A DNA stretch of 64,000 nt from Solibacillus sp. FSL K6-1523. GTDB lineage: Bacteria; Bacillota; Bacilli; Bacillales_A; Planococcaceae. The position numbers and the translations under genes are program-made. Shown one piece after another: positions 55,454-64,000 of this stretch. The DNA is taken from assembly GCF_038005225.1 (NCBI RefSeq), contig NZ_JBBOSU010000001.1:2406001-2470000 (forward strand), given 5' to 3'. The notes beneath the pieces are model-generated. The model did not search any database. It worked only from the letters and a program-made list of their open reading frames with translations, and was not told the DNA's origin. Every line of letters begins with the position of its first letter. Position 1 is the first letter of the stretch.

Positions 55454-56764
55454 TTATTTCATAACTTCTGGAAGCCAAAGCGCTAATTGTGGGAAAATCA
55501 TGACAAGTACCATTGTAAATAACAATAAAACGATAAATGGCCCTACTGCTGAATAGATTTGCTTAATACCAACATCAGGCGCTACGCCACGCATAACAAA
55601 AAGGCTTATTCCGAAAGGTGGAGATAGATTTCCAATACAAACCGCAATGACAAACAAAACACCAAACCATAATAAATCAAACTGTAATGCAGCTAGTGCA
55701 GGTAAAAATAAAGGTGCTGTTATTAATAGTACAGCCACTGTATCAATGACCATTCCTAAAATTAAAAACAACACAAGCATTAATATAAGAACAGTCCATG
55801 CATTAAAATTCGCATCAAGAATTAAATTCGCAAGTGAATTTCCTACACCCGTAACTGACACAATTCGTGCATAAGCAACTGCCCCTATTAAAATCCAAAA
55901 GATTAAGCCATTTAAACGAACAGTCATCAAGAATATTTTCTTTACATTCTGAAAAGTCAGTTTTTTACGTATAGCAGCAGCTATTAATGATCCTGATGCC
56001 CCAACTGCTCCAGCCTCCGTAGGTGTTGCTACACCTAAATAAATGGATCCTAATACAATTAAAATAACAAATAACGGTATAATTACACTTCTTAAAGATG
56101 CGAACTTCTCTTTCCAAGTAAACCGCTCTCCTACTGGTGTACTTGGACCTTTATCTGGATATACAATACATAAAATGACTGCATAAATAATGAATAAAAT
56201 TGCTGCCAAAATACCTGGAACAATTCCAGCCATAAATAATGCACCCGCAGATACACCCGATTCTGCAGAATAGACAATCATTACAATACTTGGTGGTATT
56301 AACACACCTAGAGTTCCGCCTGCCATAATAATACCAAGCGTTAATTTATCGTCATATCCACGTTTTAACATGGACGGTCTAGCAACCATTCCTAAAGTCG
56401 CAGTTGCAACAGAAGCGATACCAACCATCGCCGCGAAAACCGCAGCAATAATCGTAGTTCCTGCTGCAAGTCCGCCTCTAAACCCACCAAACCATCGATA
56501 TACCGCCTCATATAGATCGTCCGCTAAATCACTATACATAAGTATGGCTGCCATAAAAATATACAGTGGCAACGCAGTAAGAATTGATTCTGTAATTTTA
56601 CTATATGAGCCTAATACGAACCCATCTACACTTGGCATGCCGCCCCAAAATATAAAACCGAGAATAATTGAAATGCCTCCCATTGTAAAGCCAACAGGAA
56701 TGCCGAGTGCGAGGAAAATAACAAGAGAGCCAAATAATATAATGCCAATTAAACTAGGATCCAT
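55454..56764 (-). CDS. TRAP transporter large membrane subunit (DctM)
   Basis: 436 residues, about 12 helices, DctM landmarks SVATATLGMVARPSMLKRGYD, LGVLIPPSIVMIVYS and LSPPFGISLFVMRGVAP. Directly follows its small subunit (stop/start spacing 1 nt). The matching receptor is not next to it; the tandem receptors at 45.9-48.1 kb are the likely partners. Confidence 0.93.
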   Translation of the reverse strand: MDPSLIGIILFGSLVIFLALGIPVGFTMGGISIILGFIFWGGMPSVDGFVLGSYSKITESILTALPLYIFMAAILMYSDLADDLYEAVYRWFGGFRGGLAAGTTIIAAVFAAMVGIASVATATLGMVARPSMLKRGYDDKLTLGIIMAGGTLGVLIPPSIVMIVYSAESGVSAGALFMAGIVPGILAAILFIIYAVILCIVYPDKGPSTPVGERFTWKEKFASLRSVIIPLFVILIVLGSIYLGVATPTEAGAVGASGSLIAAAIRKKLTFQNVKKIFLMTVRLNGLIFWILIGAVAYARIVSVTGVGNSLANLILDANFNAWTVLILMLVLFLILGMVIDTVAVLLITAPLFLPALAALQFDLLWFGVLFVIAVCIGNLSPPFGISLFVMRGVAPDVGIKQIYSAVGPFIVLLLFTMVLVMIFPQLALWLPEVMK

Positions 56765-56765
56765 A

Positions 56766-57305
56766 TTATGCGCCCTCCTCTATATCATAGTCATAGATTT
56801 TTTCACCTGTGAAAATAATAAATAGGTCATTAATAAATTTCACAAGCCCTTGCAAACCTATTAAAAGTCCACCAAGAGGTACGATTAACCAGGCTACCCA
56901 TAATGGCATTGCCAATCCGCCAGTCATTGTAGCACCTATTTGATAATAATGAATCACGTATCCTAAGCCAAACCAAAACAATGAACCTGCAATTAAAAAT
57001 AAAAAGAATGCACTAATCATATCTACAATGCTTTTTGTTCGCTCTGAAAACTTTTCAAAATATAAATCAACTCGAACATGTTGGTCGATTACTAAGGTAT
57101 ATCCACCTAATGCAAAACCAAGTAAACCAGTACCCCATGTCGCCAAACTGAAAGCCCATGACGTAGGAGAGTTGAAAAAGTACCTTAATATAACATCGAC
57201 TGTAAGAAGTAAGCTCATTAACAGTATGATTGTTCCTATGATCCATACCATTGATTTATTCAATTTCGTTATGGCAGCCATCATAAAGATTAAACTTTTT
57301 TTCAC
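56766..57305 (-). CDS. TRAP transporter small membrane subunit (DctQ)
   Basis: 179 residues from GTG 57305, chosen because GGAGGG lies 6 nt upstream; a longer frame to 57371 lacks a site. Four helices, with VILRYFFNSPTSWAFSLATW and the DQHVRVDLYFEKFS turn typical of DctQ. Confidence 0.9.
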   Translation of the reverse strand: MKKSLIFMMAAITKLNKSMVWIIGTIILLMSLLLTVDVILRYFFNSPTSWAFSLATWGTGLLGFALGGYTLVIDQHVRVDLYFEKFSERTKSIVDMISAFFLFLIAGSLFWFGLGYVIHYYQIGATMTGGLAMPLWVAWLIVPLGGLLIGLQGLVKFINDLFIIFTGEKIYDYDIEEGA

Positions 57306-57389
57306 AGCATTCCCTCCATTATTTATATGAATGAATTTCATAAATCCAAATACTTGAGGATTTATTTGCAATTGAACAAAAATAAAGAG

Positions 57390-57470
57390 CGTTCCCTTAA
57401 CAAATCTTTATGCTGAAAAGAATAGGCTACACCCACTCATTACTAATTTGCGTAAGGGAGCATTCCTGTT
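57390..57470 (-). terminator. Possible terminator or attenuator between ligase and dctQ
   Basis: GCTCCCTTA and TAAGGGAAC-GCTC arms about 50 nt apart on the minus strand; distant pairing, so weak. Confidence 0.3.
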
Positions 57471-57492
57471 CATACGATTGTTATTGGCAAAC

Positions 57493-59082
57493 TTAGACTT
57501 CCGTTTTTTCTTCTTTTATTAATTGACGTCTCAATATTTTGCCAACCGCTGTTTTAGGTAATTCTATTTTAAACTCTATTAAACGGGGCACTTTGTATCG
57601 AGCTAAATAGGTGTTACACCAATTAATAATGTCAGCTTCGGTAGCTTCTTGTCCGTCTCTTAAAACAATTGCAGCTTTCACTGTCTCTCCGCGATAAGCG
57701 TCTGGCACACCATAAACACACACCTCAGAAATAGCGGGATGCTTGTATAACACTTCCTCAATCTCGGTTGGATAAATATTATATCCGCCCGCAATAATCA
57801 TGTCTTTTTTCCTTCCGACAATAAAAAAGTAACCTTCTTCATCCATTGTGGCAATATCACCGGTATACATCCATCCATCACGTAATGCATTATTTGTTTC
57901 TTCCTCGTTCTTCCAGTATCCCTTCATCACCTGTGGCCCTTTAATAATCAGTTCACCTGGTTCACCGAAAGGCACTTCAGTTAATCCGGTAGCAAGATCA
58001 ACAATTTTGGCATCCGTACTTGGCAACGGGATTCCAACACTCCCCTCTTTTATTTCGATATCTAAAGGTGAGCGATGTGTAATAAGCGTTTCCGACATGC
58101 CAAAAGATTCATAAATCTGAGCATCCGTTTTACTTTGCAATTCTCTAAACGTTTCTAGCGACAGTGGAGCCGTACCACAAGCACAAACTTTTAATGATGA
58201 GAGATCTTCTTTTTTCAAATTGGGATGCCTTACTAATGCAAGAAATATCGTTGGGACACCTGGGAATATAGTTGGTCGATATTTTCTAATTGCCTCTAAT
58301 GCTTGATCGACTCGAAACCTACGAATCGCAATATAAGTATATCCGTTAAGAATGGCTGCATTTAAACCAACGATTCCCGCTATATGAAATAATGGCGACG
58401 ATCCGAATGATCTTTCACCCGGAATGTCCATAATATCCTTTTGAAAAGCATTGGATTGGTGCACATTGACTAATAAATTTGCATGCGTTAACATAACACC
58501 TTTAGATCTACCTGTAGTCCCCCCAGTATATTGCAGCAATGCTATGTCTTCGGTAGGATTGATAATTATTGGAGGAATAATCTCATAGTCCTCCTTCAAC
58601 CATTGATAAAGATTGTTGTCATCTACTGATTTTTCATCAGCAGAAATAATGAATAATCGATCTTTCACATCACCAATTTCATCTAGCTTTTGTTGCTGAC
58701 TTTTTTCGCTAATAAACCACGTAGCACCCGAATCTTTCAATATATACTCCAATTCCATTGGCTGATACATCGGATTCACCTGACAGATGATTCCACCCAA
58801 TCGAAGGATTGAAAAATAGCTAATGATATACTCCACACTGTTAGGTAACATAATCGCCATTCGATCGCCTTTACGAAAACCTTGCTTATAAAGAGCGGAA
58901 GAAAATTTATCAACGGCAAGTTTTAGTTGTTCATACGTAAATTCTCTTTCAGCATCCAGGACAGCGATTGCTTCTGGATAATTAAATGCGGATTCCTCTA
59001 GTAGTGTAAACAGACCAACCAATGGAACATCAATCTCTTTTGAAAGACCCTTCGAATAAAATTTATGCCAAGGTTTATTCAT
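57493..59082 (-). CDS. Long-chain fatty-acid-CoA ligase
   Basis: 529 residues from ATG 59082, AAGGAG 7 nt upstream. LLQYTGGTTGRSKGVMLTHANL, YESFGMSE, YTGDIATMDEEGYFFIVGRKKDMIIAGGYNIYPTEIEEVLY and C-terminal PKTAVGKILRR. Second AMP-forming ligase of the cluster. Position next to the thioesterase gene suggests both act on the same acyl group. Confidence 0.94.
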   Translation of the reverse strand: MNKPWHKFYSKGLSKEIDVPLVGLFTLLEESAFNYPEAIAVLDAEREFTYEQLKLAVDKFSSALYKQGFRKGDRMAIMLPNSVEYIISYFSILRLGGIICQVNPMYQPMELEYILKDSGATWFISEKSQQQKLDEIGDVKDRLFIISADEKSVDDNNLYQWLKEDYEIIPPIIINPTEDIALLQYTGGTTGRSKGVMLTHANLLVNVHQSNAFQKDIMDIPGERSFGSSPLFHIAGIVGLNAAILNGYTYIAIRRFRVDQALEAIRKYRPTIFPGVPTIFLALVRHPNLKKEDLSSLKVCACGTAPLSLETFRELQSKTDAQIYESFGMSETLITHRSPLDIEIKEGSVGIPLPSTDAKIVDLATGLTEVPFGEPGELIIKGPQVMKGYWKNEEETNNALRDGWMYTGDIATMDEEGYFFIVGRKKDMIIAGGYNIYPTEIEEVLYKHPAISEVCVYGVPDAYRGETVKAAIVLRDGQEATEADIINWCNTYLARYKVPRLIEFKIELPKTAVGKILRRQLIKEEKTEV

Positions 59083-59179
59083 TTTCGTGCTCCTTTCTTC
59101 CTTCAAATTGATTTTTGATTTTGTAGTCAAAACCAACTGAAACTCCCCATCCGCTTAATCCCCTAAAACAAATACTTTT

Positions 59180-59575
59180 TCATTGTCGTAACAATTTAAA
59201 AGTACCAATTGCCTTCGCTAATAAAACCCCATTAGAATCGTACATTTCACCTTCTGCTGTCACATTTTTATAGCCTTGTCTTAAAATCTTCCCTGTTGCA
59301 TATACCTCATCACTTGTCGCAGTATTCAGATAATTTATATTCAAATTTATCGTAGTACATGGAAGTTTCGTTTTATAACGGATTGTCATGCCTAGAATTG
59401 TGTCTAGCATAGTGGCATGAACTCCTCCGTGTAGGGACCCATTATTATTTAATAACTCTTCTCTTATTGAAAGTTTTAATTTAATTGCTCTTTCTTCAAG
59501 ATTTTCACTCTCGAAGCCAATCAAATTTATAAATTCATTTTGATTGAAATTTTTACGTATCGTATCAATTTTCAT
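59180..59575 (-). CDS. PaaI-type hotdog thioesterase
   Basis: 131 residues. Hotdog motif NNNGSLHGGVHATMLDTILGM, with the catalytic Asp in MLDT, and the LNINYLNTATSDEVYATGKI strand pair. Releases CoA from blocked or hydroxylated acyl/aryl-CoA. Operon with the ligase, 97 nt apart. Confidence 0.88.
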   Translation of the reverse strand: MKIDTIRKNFNQNEFINLIGFESENLEERAIKLKLSIREELLNNNGSLHGGVHATMLDTILGMTIRYKTKLPCTTINLNINYLNTATSDEVYATGKILRQGYKNVTAEGEMYDSNGVLLAKAIGTFKLLRQ

Positions 59576-59580
59576 AAAAA

Positions 59581-60129
59581 TCGATCCCCCTTTAAAAACT
59601 CAATTACGAAATGGTGCTTTACCTAATTTATCTCCCCAAAATTTAAAGCAGAATTTATATTCAAATAAATTCACCCGACCCCTTACAGTATATATAGGTA
59701 GTGTTCTTAATTTTACTGCATAGTAATTTATCCCACTACGTCAAATGTTCACAATTCTTACACATCTATTTGTGGATTTCATACGAAAATATTTGGGGTA
59801 GTGAATTGCATAAATAGCGTTAAATTTTGTTACTGGTAGTATTAATATTTAATTGCACTGGACGAATGATTTTTCACCTATGGAATTTGCAAATTCTATT
59901 TTCCCCCAAATCATATTGGACCTTATCCACAATAAAAAAGCATACGAAAATAGCCCGCAAAGGATAGGTTATTGCAGGCAATTTTATTATTAGTTTGAGG
60001 TGTAAAATAAAATGACTTGTAGGCACAAAATTCATTTTCAGCTGCTTGAATAAATATTTAAAGAGCTACCCCCGTACATGATTGCAATGTGCAGGAGGAA
60101 TCTCTTATTTTTGTATTCAATACAAATAC
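59581..60129. other. Gene-free gap
   Basis: About 550 nt without a supported gene on either strand. Contains a terminator at 59953-59979 for the aldehyde dehydrogenase transcript, an AT-rich promoter-like tract upstream of the thioesterase, and a weak hairpin at about 60066-60092. Confidence 0.5.
59953..59979 (-). terminator. Terminator of the aldehyde dehydrogenase transcript
   Basis: GCCTGCAA...TTTGCGGGC hairpin then TATTTTCG on the minus strand. Confidence 0.55.
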
Positions 60130-61527
60130 TTACTTTATTCTTTGCATTAGCATTTCTAGCTTCCCTTTGTAAGGTGCATGAGCAAATGTCTCTAATGGAT
60201 TTGTTCCTACTGGCGCTTGGTAAAGTACGCCGCGCTCATGAGAAAATTCTTTAAATCCAAAAATTCCTGTATAGCTTCCAATACCACTCTCATTCACTCC
60301 ACCAAATGGCAAATTCGGCTCAAGCATATGTCGGATGACGTCATTCACAGCCGCACCACCAGAAGAAGTTTTAGCAAGCACTAAATCTGCCATATTCTGG
60401 TCCTCACTGAAAATATAAAGCGCTAATGGTTTAGGTCTCGCATTAACTTGGTCAATGACATCATCTAAACTTGTATACGTTAAGACAGGTAAAATAGGCC
60501 CAAATATTTCTTCTTCCATAATTTGTGCATCTACAGATACATCCGTCAACACTGTTGGGTACATTCTTCCGTCTTCAATTTCACCACCTACATGAACAGT
60601 AGCCCCTTTAGCAACCGCATCTTGAAGCAATCCTTCTAAACGATTTAAATTACGTTCATTTACAATTTTAGAAAAGTCGGATTTGACTAGCTCTCCATTT
60701 TCAAAGTAGCTACGTTGGATATATTCCCCTACTAAACGGACAAACTCTTGGCTTTGCTCTTCCTTCACATAAACATGATCCGGCGCTAGACAAACTTGGC
60801 CTGCATTCGTATATTTACCAGATAATATTCTAGGCACAATTTTCTCCAAATCAACGTTTTCATCAATGATGACTGGGCATTTCCCCCCTAGTTCTAGCGT
60901 AACAGATGCGAGGTGCTTGCCAGCTGCTTGCATAATTTCTCTACCTACATGCGTACTACCTGTAAAGAAAATATGATTAAATGGTTGCTCTAACAGTAAA
61001 GTAGCAACATCTACCCCGCCCTCTAAAATAGCCACTTCAGATTCGTCAAATACTTTAGTAATTATTTTGGCACTAATAGCGCTTGTAGCTGGTGCCAATT
61101 CAGAAGGTTTTAAAATACAGACGTTCCCCGCACCTATCGCAGGTACTAAAGGAAGGAATAGCAGCATGAACGGGAAATTCCAAGCCGAATAGATGAGACA
61201 TTGCCCTTTAGGTTCAGAAATAATTTTTGTTTGCGCCCCTTCATTACGAGCAGGTACTACATGCGGTTCCATCCACTGCTTTAAATTTGCTGTAAAGTAA
61301 TCGATTTCACTAATTACACTTAACATTTCTGACGAAGCCGCTTCAAAAGCAGGTTTACCTAAATCTTGTTGAAGCGCTTCCATAATAGAGGGTGCTTGCG
61401 CAATAATTTCTACCTTTAGTTTTTGAAGCTTTTCAATTCTCTCTTCAGCACTTGTCATTTTTACAACATGCTGCTGTTGTTTTTGCAACTGAAATACCTC
61501 TTGAAGCTTCGTTTTAACATCTACCAT
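60130..61527 (-). CDS. Aldehyde dehydrogenase, fatty/coniferyl-aldehyde type
   Basis: 465 residues. Class-3-like ALDH: Asn in SAWNFPFMLLFLPL, FFTGSTHVGREI, general base Glu212 in TLELGGK, nucleophile Cys246 in NAGQVCLAPD. Oxidises long-chain or aromatic aldehydes to acids. Placed 66 nt after the alkylsulfatase homologue, it fits as the next-but-one step for the released alcohol. Confidence 0.94.
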   Translation of the reverse strand: MVDVKTKLQEVFQLQKQQQHVVKMTSAEERIEKLQKLKVEIIAQAPSIMEALQQDLGKPAFEAASSEMLSVISEIDYFTANLKQWMEPHVVPARNEGAQTKIISEPKGQCLIYSAWNFPFMLLFLPLVPAIGAGNVCILKPSELAPATSAISAKIITKVFDESEVAILEGGVDVATLLLEQPFNHIFFTGSTHVGREIMQAAGKHLASVTLELGGKCPVIIDENVDLEKIVPRILSGKYTNAGQVCLAPDHVYVKEEQSQEFVRLVGEYIQRSYFENGELVKSDFSKIVNERNLNRLEGLLQDAVAKGATVHVGGEIEDGRMYPTVLTDVSVDAQIMEEEIFGPILPVLTYTSLDDVIDQVNARPKPLALYIFSEDQNMADLVLAKTSSGGAAVNDVIRHMLEPNLPFGGVNESGIGSYTGIFGFKEFSHERGVLYQAPVGTNPLETFAHAPYKGKLEMLMQRIK

Positions 61528-61595
61528 CTAAATCATCCTCCCTATTTCTTTCATTTTATTACTTTGCAAAACCTTCTATTAATCTTTAATATTCA

Positions 61596-63512
61596 TTACG
61601 GGATTACAATATTCGCTAAAGGATTAAATCGGTCAAATAATGATAAGAAATCAGCCAATTTATGTTGATCACCTGATAGCTCTAGTTTTGCATCCGCTAC
61701 TGCTTGTTGTGGAGAAATGCGACCGTTTGCAATTCCGTAGAATGTTAATTTATCTACAATTAAAGAAGCATCTGGACTAGTATCTAAACGACTAGATTTA
61801 TACGTTAGGACAGAATTTTCAAGATACAATGTATAATCTTTATTTTCATCTGATAGTGTTACATTTATCGTTATTTTTTTGCCATCTGCATTCAGACCAT
61901 TTAGTCTTGCTGCAAAAAGCTTTAAAAATTCCAAAACTGGTGTTTTGCTCACAAATCCTGAAGTATCAAGAGGTGCGCGATCTTTCACTATGCCATTTCT
62001 TAATTCAAACGCACCTACGAGATAAATATTGCGCCAATTTGCTGATTCAGCTTGATACCCTAATTGTTCAAATGTATCCGCCAATAAATTTTTCGCTTCT
62101 GTATTATTTGGATCTGCCATTACAACATTTTTGAGCACTTGTGCAACCCAACGATATTCACCATTTTCAAAGTCTATCTTCGCTTGTTTCATCACATTTT
62201 TAGCACCGCCCATATACTGGACATATTTTATTCCTGACTCCACTTGTGGTAATGCGTCTAAGTCTGATGGGTGCCCGCTATAATAGCCTAAATAAAAATT
62301 GTAAATCCCTTTAACATTATGTTTTAAAGTGCCATAATACTCTCGATTCCCCCAATGCTTACTTAATACATCTGGAAGTTTAATCGTTTCAGCTATTTCA
62401 TCCATCGTATAGCCATGATTTGCTAATCGTACTGTTTGATCATGCATATATTTGTACAGATCACGTTGTAATTTCAGGTGCCCAAGCGCTTGCTCTTTTC
62501 CCCATTCTGACCAACCATGCGCCATTAACAATGCATCAATTTCTTCGTCTTTAAACAACTCAATCGTCTTATCGATTGCATCTGCCCACAGTAAAGAATC
62601 TCTCGTTTTAGCCCCGCGCACAGTATAAATTTGATGCATCGACCGATTGACATTTTCCGAAACAAACAGCACTTTGTAATTTGGAATGTAAAAATGCATT
62701 TCGACTGGTGCTTCTGTATTGGGCGTTAATAAAAACTGGAATGTTATACCATCAACTACCATTTTTTGTACTTCTTCATTAATCTCGACAGTCGGCACTT
62801 CAAAGCTTTGTGTACCACTCATTGAAATAGGACCGATTCCAATAGACACAACCCCTCTAGGTCCCGAATCTAAATTAAAACCAAATTGATATTCCGCACG
62901 TCTTCTCATAATTGGACCTAATAGAACATTCTCACTTAATGTTTCTTCTGTAAAATGCTCTGGCGCAATAATTGGAATATTCGGATGTTCTGCATAGTCT
63001 AAAATACCTTGAATCCCACTAAAATGATCGGCGTGACTTTGACTAATAATGATCGCAGTCACTGGCTTTTTCGGTCTATGCGTATAATATAGTTCCATAA
63101 CCGCTTTGGCTGATTCAACCGTTGCTCCTGTGTCACAGACAATGACGCCATTATCTCCTTCTATTAAAAAAGTAGTTGCCAATGATTGCCCACGAACTTG
63201 ATAGACTCCATCAACTACTTTAAATAAGCCTGAAATTGCTTGTAATTGTGAATTTCTCCACAAACTTGGATTGACTGTTTCAGAATCAGTTTCTGTTTGA
63301 AGAAACTCTGACTTGCCAGTATCCCAAACCGTTCTCCCAGTAGCACTTTTAAGTGTTTTAGATAATAGTGGGGCAATAAAACCTTTTTTTGCATTTTCAA
63401 AATCCTGACGATCCTCAAAGTTCAAGAATTGTTTTACGGCTTCATTGTTTTTCTTCGTGAAAGTAGTTGCTGGTAATGATTGGTCTAATTTAGAATTTAA
63501 CAAATTATCCAT
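61596..63512 (-). CDS. Alkylsulfatase-family metallo-beta-lactamase-fold hydrolase
   Basis: 638 residues, the SdsA/BDS1 architecture: MBL domain (about 90-370), helical dimerisation domain (HGWSEWGKEQALGHLKLQRD, KLPDVLSKHWGNREYYG, KGIYNFYLGYYSGHP) and a C-terminal SCP2-like domain. The metal motif reads SQSHADHFSG: His160, Asp162 and His163 are present but Gln158 stands where the first His of HxHxDH is expected (codon CAA, so not a reading slip). No signal peptide, so cytoplasmic, unlike secreted SdsA1. Known members hydrolyse long-chain alkyl sulfates to alcohol plus sulfate; activity here is uncertain. Confidence 0.88.
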   Translation of the reverse strand: MDNLLNSKLDQSLPATTFTKKNNEAVKQFLNFEDRQDFENAKKGFIAPLLSKTLKSATGRTVWDTGKSEFLQTETDSETVNPSLWRNSQLQAISGLFKVVDGVYQVRGQSLATTFLIEGDNGVIVCDTGATVESAKAVMELYYTHRPKKPVTAIIISQSHADHFSGIQGILDYAEHPNIPIIAPEHFTEETLSENVLLGPIMRRRAEYQFGFNLDSGPRGVVSIGIGPISMSGTQSFEVPTVEINEEVQKMVVDGITFQFLLTPNTEAPVEMHFYIPNYKVLFVSENVNRSMHQIYTVRGAKTRDSLLWADAIDKTIELFKDEEIDALLMAHGWSEWGKEQALGHLKLQRDLYKYMHDQTVRLANHGYTMDEIAETIKLPDVLSKHWGNREYYGTLKHNVKGIYNFYLGYYSGHPSDLDALPQVESGIKYVQYMGGAKNVMKQAKIDFENGEYRWVAQVLKNVVMADPNNTEAKNLLADTFEQLGYQAESANWRNIYLVGAFELRNGIVKDRAPLDTSGFVSKTPVLEFLKLFAARLNGLNADGKKITINVTLSDENKDYTLYLENSVLTYKSSRLDTSPDASLIVDKLTFYGIANGRISPQQAVADAKLELSGDQHKLADFLSLFDRFNPLANIVIP

Positions 63513-63589
63513 CCTCCTATAATTAATTTAAGTTTTTCACTGCATTATACATTTTTCGTTTATGCGTAGTTACTTATTAATAAAGTTGG

Positions 63590-63630
63590 AAAACCCTTTG
63601 CAGTTCAACTTAAGATGTTCTACAAAGGGC
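63590..63630 (-). terminator. Terminator after etfA
   Basis: CCCTTTG and CAAAGGG arms, then TTTTCC on the minus strand. Confidence 0.6.
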
Positions 63631-63687
63631 ATATATAAAGCGTTGAATCAATTACCATTTCACCAACAATCAAGTATTTCCGTTCAT

Positions 63688-64000
63688 CTAAACTGAAACT
63701 TTAAGTTGTTTTAGTTCTTCAATCATCATCGGAATGACTTCAAATAAATCACCGACAATCCCATAATCTGCAATTTTGAAAATGTTTGCTTCAGGATCTT
63801 TGTTAATCGCTACGATAATTTTTGAATTCGACATTCCTGCGACATGTTGAATTGCTCCAGAAATACCGACTGCGATATATAAATCAGGTGTAACGATTTT
63901 ACCGGTCTGTCCAATTTGTAAAGAGTAATCACAGTAATCTGCATCACATGCACCACGCGAAGCACCAACTGCGCCCCCTAACAAATTAGCCAGTTCTTGT
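63688..64000 (-). CDS. etfA: Electron-transfer flavoprotein alpha subunit, C-terminal part
   Basis: The last 103 codons are inside the window; the rest lies beyond it. FAD-binding features [67 protein letters not shown]. Accepts electrons from the acyl-CoA dehydrogenases of the cluster. The Trp-Met-Pro stretch common after SRxxxDAG is replaced by ADYCDY here. Confidence 0.93.
   Translation of the reverse strand, partial: QELANLLGGAVGASRGACDADYCDYSLQIGQTGKIVTPDLYIAVGISGAIQHVAGMSNSKIIVAINKDPEANIFKIADYGIVGDLFEVIPMMIEELKQLKVSV

Noticed and set aside
56370-56825. 151-codon plus-strand frame opposite the DctM and DctQ genes.
   Set aside because: Low-complexity Ala/Pro/Ile composition expected from the reverse of membrane-helix codons; no independent evidence.

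Overview
The window is low-GC Firmicute DNA. AGGAGG-type ribosome sites, a leucine T-box, MerR-type and ECF-type regulation and frequent TTG/GTG starts point to Bacillales, most likely the Planococcaceae (Solibacillus/Lysinibacillus-like). The genus is an inference from gene content and codon style. No rRNA or tRNA gene was recognised.

Region 1 (1-31 kb) is mixed, partly accessory chromosome. It opens with the 3'-truncated end of leuA and its leucine T-box leader. Next come two unfamiliar plus-strand genes, a structured gap that may encode a small RNA, and two separate ECF sigma/anti-sigma pairs (4.6-6.9 kb and 9.8-11.4 kb). An FtsX-type permease fragment abuts a tnpB-only IS200/IS605-type element with a visible omega-RNA region. 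A MerR regulator sits before a C45 Ntn-hydrolase gene that carries a textbook 19-bp-spacer MerR promoter. After these lie a two-component system, a NUDIX protein, a sirtuin, and an alkaline-phosphatase-superfamily gene whose N-terminal segment is cut by an in-frame stop. IS3 and PyrE-like gene remnants follow, then an M20 peptidase, an HSL-type esterase, TelA and a chemotaxis receptor. The region ends with a four-repeat orphan type I-C CRISPR array; no cas genes are visible.

Region 2 (31.6-42.7 kb) is a ketodeoxyuronate locus on the minus strand: kduI, a 2-hydroxyacid dehydrogenase, a complete TRAP transporter (P-Q-M), a YjmD-like zinc dehydrogenase, two KduD-like SDRs flanking an EamA transporter, kdgK and eda. 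A divergent IclR (KdgR-like) regulator is on the plus strand. Together the enzymes take 5-keto-4-deoxyuronate through KDG and KDPG to pyruvate and glyceraldehyde-3-phosphate. A palindrome just after the kduI promoter is a plausible operator.

Region 3 (43-64 kb) is a lipid/organic-acid catabolic island, almost all on the minus strand: MarR and a divergent zinc alcohol dehydrogenase, a nitronate monooxygenase, two tandem TRAP solute receptors, two acyl-CoA dehydrogenases, an enoyl-CoA hydratase, a thiolase, an HSD10-type dehydrogenase, two acyl-CoA ligases, TRAP membrane subunits, a thioesterase, an aldehyde dehydrogenase, an alkylsulfatase-family metallo-hydrolase and etfA at the window edge. 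A coherent reading is uptake of an amphipathic acid or sulfate ester, release of a long-chain alcohol, oxidation to acid, CoA activation and beta-oxidation. The alkylsulfatase homologue carries Gln where the first metal-binding His is expected, so its real reaction is open.
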